From Streptococcus gwangjuense (GTDB taxonomy: Bacteria; Bacillota; Bacilli; Lactobacillales; Streptococcaceae), in assembly GCF_003627155.1 (NCBI RefSeq), contig NZ_CP032621.1, positions 124,001 to 188,000 of the forward strand: a stretch of 64,000 bases of DNA, given 5' to 3'. A model generated the notes under the pieces. That model did no database searches. It worked only from the letters and a program-made list of their open reading frames with translations, and was not told the DNA's origin. Numbering within the stretch: position 1 is the first letter of the stretch; every line of letters begins with the position of its first letter. Both the position numbers and the translations under genes were made by a program. Shown here in pieces: positions 62,289 to 64,000 of the stretch.

Positions 62289-64000
62289 ATGGCTTTTGTG
62301 TATGAAATTTATAAGCAAGCTAGTGAAAATGGCTTCATTGACTTTAAGGCAAGCATTCCAGACTATATCACGCAAAATCTGAAATTTCCACTGCGTCCTT
62401 ACCAGAAAGAGGCGTTAGGGAGGTATCTTTACTACAAAAGGGATGAGAAGAATCGAAAAAAACCAGAACAAGTCCTCTACAATATGGCGACCGGTTCAGG
62501 AAAAACTTTGCTGATGGCAGCGATTATCCTCGAAAAATTTAAACAGGGTGAACGCAATTTTATTTTTTTTGTTAATAACGACAATATCCTTACCAAGACA
62601 AGGGCAAACTTCTTGCCTAATGAGATGGGAAAATACTTGTTTGCGGATAAAATAACGATTGATAATCAAGTGGTGGGAGTACGTGAAGTGACAGATTTTT
62701 CCGATAGTCAGCCTGATAGTATCAATATTGTTTTTACAACCATTCAAAAACTTCACCAAGATTTAAACACCCCAAGGGAAAATCGCCTAACTTATGAGCA
62801 ATTTGAAGATTTGTCGCTTGTGTTACTGGCAGATGAGGCCCATCACTTGAATGCTGGACTCGGTAAGAAAGAAAAAGATGAGAACGACAGCTGGACGTCA
62901 ACGATTGAAAACATTCAAAGTACAGCCCGTAAATCTTCTTTATTTGAATTTACAGCAACTATTGACTTAGCAAATCCAGATATTGCCAAAAAATATGAAA
63001 AATCTTTGATTTTCAAGTATGATTTGAAAGAGTTCCGCTTGGATAAGTACTCTAAAGATGTTCTTTTCCACTTGGTAGATAATGAACTTCCAATTCGTAT
63101 GTTGCAGGCAATCATTATCAGCCAATACCGCAAGAAAATCGCCTTGAAACATGGCATCAACCTCAAACCGTTGGTCTTGTTTAAGTCGCAAAAAATTGCT
63201 GAAAATAAAGGAAACTTAGAGGCTTTTTTGGATATGTTAGCCAACTTGTCAGTAGAACAAGTACAGTCTCAAAAAAACTTAACTGCAAATGATGAGGAAC
63301 AAAAAAATATCTTGGAAAAAGCATTTACTTTTTTTGAGGAGTCTGGACTTTCTTTTCAAGATTTAATTGAGGAATTGCAGGAAGATTTTCGCCGTGAACG
63401 CTTACTCGTGATTGATGGGAAAAACAAGACTAGCAACAATTTAGTGGAGTTGAATACTCTGGAACTTCCTTCAAATGAAATTCGTGCTATTTTTGCAGTT
63501 GATATGCTTAACGAAGGATGGGATGTTTTGAATCTTTTTGATATTGTTCGTCTTTACGATATTCGTGATGGCAAGACAACAAAGAACGGTTTTGTTGCAG
63601 GGAACACTACCAATGCAGAAAAGCAACTTATCGGTCGTGGAGCACGTTATTATCCCTTTGTGATTGATAATCAAATCGAGGAGAAGTTCACTCGTAAATT
63701 TGATGAAAATGAAAACAATGAACTTCGTGTCATAGAACAGCTTCATTATCATTCTGCCAACAATCCTCGCTATATTTCTGAATTAAAGCAAGTCTTGCGT
63801 GAGTCTGGAATTTTTGATGATGTCAATTTAGAAGAGCGTGAATTAAAGCTCAAAGAATCTTTCAAACAAACACGAACCTATACAGATGGTCTTGTTTGGA
63901 TGAATAAACGTCTTTCTTATCAAGAATATGTTGAACAACGACAGGAAAGTTTGTTGGATACCTCTTTCATTCCGAGTTCCTTTGAGGTCAATTTACCGAC
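62289..64000 (+). CDS. res: Type III restriction endonuclease subunit (Res), N-terminal part
   Basis: ATP-dependent translocase/nuclease partner of Mod, open from the ATG at 62289 to the end of the window (570 full codons visible). The ribosome site is GGAGAGGAG, overlapping the end of mod. The superfamily 2 helicase core shows Walker A in NMATGSGKTLLM near residue 67, the DEAH box in LLADEAHH near residue 180, a SAT-like FEFTATID and a motif VI-like EKQLIGRGARYYPF near residue 445. The C-terminal PD-(D/E)xK nuclease domain is expected beyond the window. It cuts only with Mod, between inversely oriented sites, as is known for type III systems. Confidence 0.92.
   Translation, partial: MAFVYEIYKQASENGFIDFKASIPDYITQNLKFPLRPYQKEALGRYLYYKRDEKNRKKPEQVLYNMATGSGKTLLMAAIILEKFKQGERNFIFFVNNDNILTKTRANFLPNEMGKYLFADKITIDNQVVGVREVTDFSDSQPDSINIVFTTIQKLHQDLNTPRENRLTYEQFEDLSLVLLADEAHHLNAGLGKKEKDENDSWTSTIENIQSTARKSSLFEFTATIDLANPDIAKKYEKSLIFKYDLKEFRLDKYSKDVLFHLVDNELPIRMLQAIIISQYRKKIALKHGINLKPLVLFKSQKIAENKGNLEAFLDMLANLSVEQVQSQKNLTANDEEQKNILEKAFTFFEESGLSFQDLIEELQEDFRRERLLVIDGKNKTSNNLVELNTLELPSNEIRAIFAVDMLNEGWDVLNLFDIVRLYDIRDGKTTKNGFVAGNTTNAEKQLIGRGARYYPFVIDNQIEEKFTRKFDENENNELRVIEQLHYHSANNPRYISELKQVLRESGIFDDVNLEERELKLKESFKQTRTYTDGLVWMNKRLSYQEYVEQRQESLLDTSFIPSSFEVNLP

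Overview
The window reads as a chromosomal segment of a mitis-group Streptococcus, most like S. mitis or a close relative of S. pneumoniae. The evidence is the gene order (capsule locus, aliA, GH101 gene, pbp1A-recU, gpsB-rnpB, mapZ, gnd, ritR, two choline-binding proteins, mevalonate operon, liaFSR, tig, recD2, lepB-rnhC, mutS2), a BOX element, YSIRK and LPXTG surface proteins, and choline-binding repeats. Comparisons with pneumococcus are from memory; no database search was run.

Region 1 (1-12,600) is the 3' part of a Wzx/Wzy-dependent capsule locus. It runs from the end of the tyrosine kinase gene cpsD/wze through wchA, a DUF4422 transferase, wzy, three glycosyltransferases, a WbbI-like galactofuranosyltransferase, a Stealth hexose-1-phosphate transferase, wzx, glf and an acyltransferase. 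No rhamnose genes are present. The set predicts a repeat unit started with Glc-1-P that contains Galf, probably a phosphodiester and possibly O-acetyl groups. Region 2 (12,600-33,140) is devoted to the cell surface: a CAP/G5 SEC10/PgrA-like LPXTG protein, the peptide-binding lipoprotein AliA, a 2187-residue GH101 endo-alpha-GalNAcase with an apparently intact trypsin-like protease domain near its N-terminus, and a 2778-residue protein joining GH20 and GH84 hexosaminidase modules. The last two share YSIRK signals and related C-terminal repeats, and a near-perfect cre (CcpA) site precedes the first. They look like a wall-anchored apparatus for dismantling O-glycoproteins.

Region 3 (33,150-42,250) is core: pbp1A and recU on the minus strand, then a YpsA/SLOG protein, gpsB, RNase P RNA, an RNA methyltransferase, mapZ, gnd and the redox regulator ritR. 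Region 4 (42,250-51,360) has two tandem choline-binding proteins sharing a long in-frame repeat, the overlapping mevalonate genes (mvk-mvaD-mvaK2-fni), the liaFSR envelope-stress system and an AlkD-like gene. Region 5 (51,360-60,280) holds tig, a BOX element, recD2, lepB, rnhC, zapA, cvpA and mutS2. Region 6 (60,280-64,000) is accessory: a type III restriction-modification system (mod, then res running off the end) preceded by two adjacent inverted repeats.

The strongest candidate for something new is the protease-GH101 protein together with its GH20-GH84 neighbour. Promoters and terminators were read by eye and are predictions.
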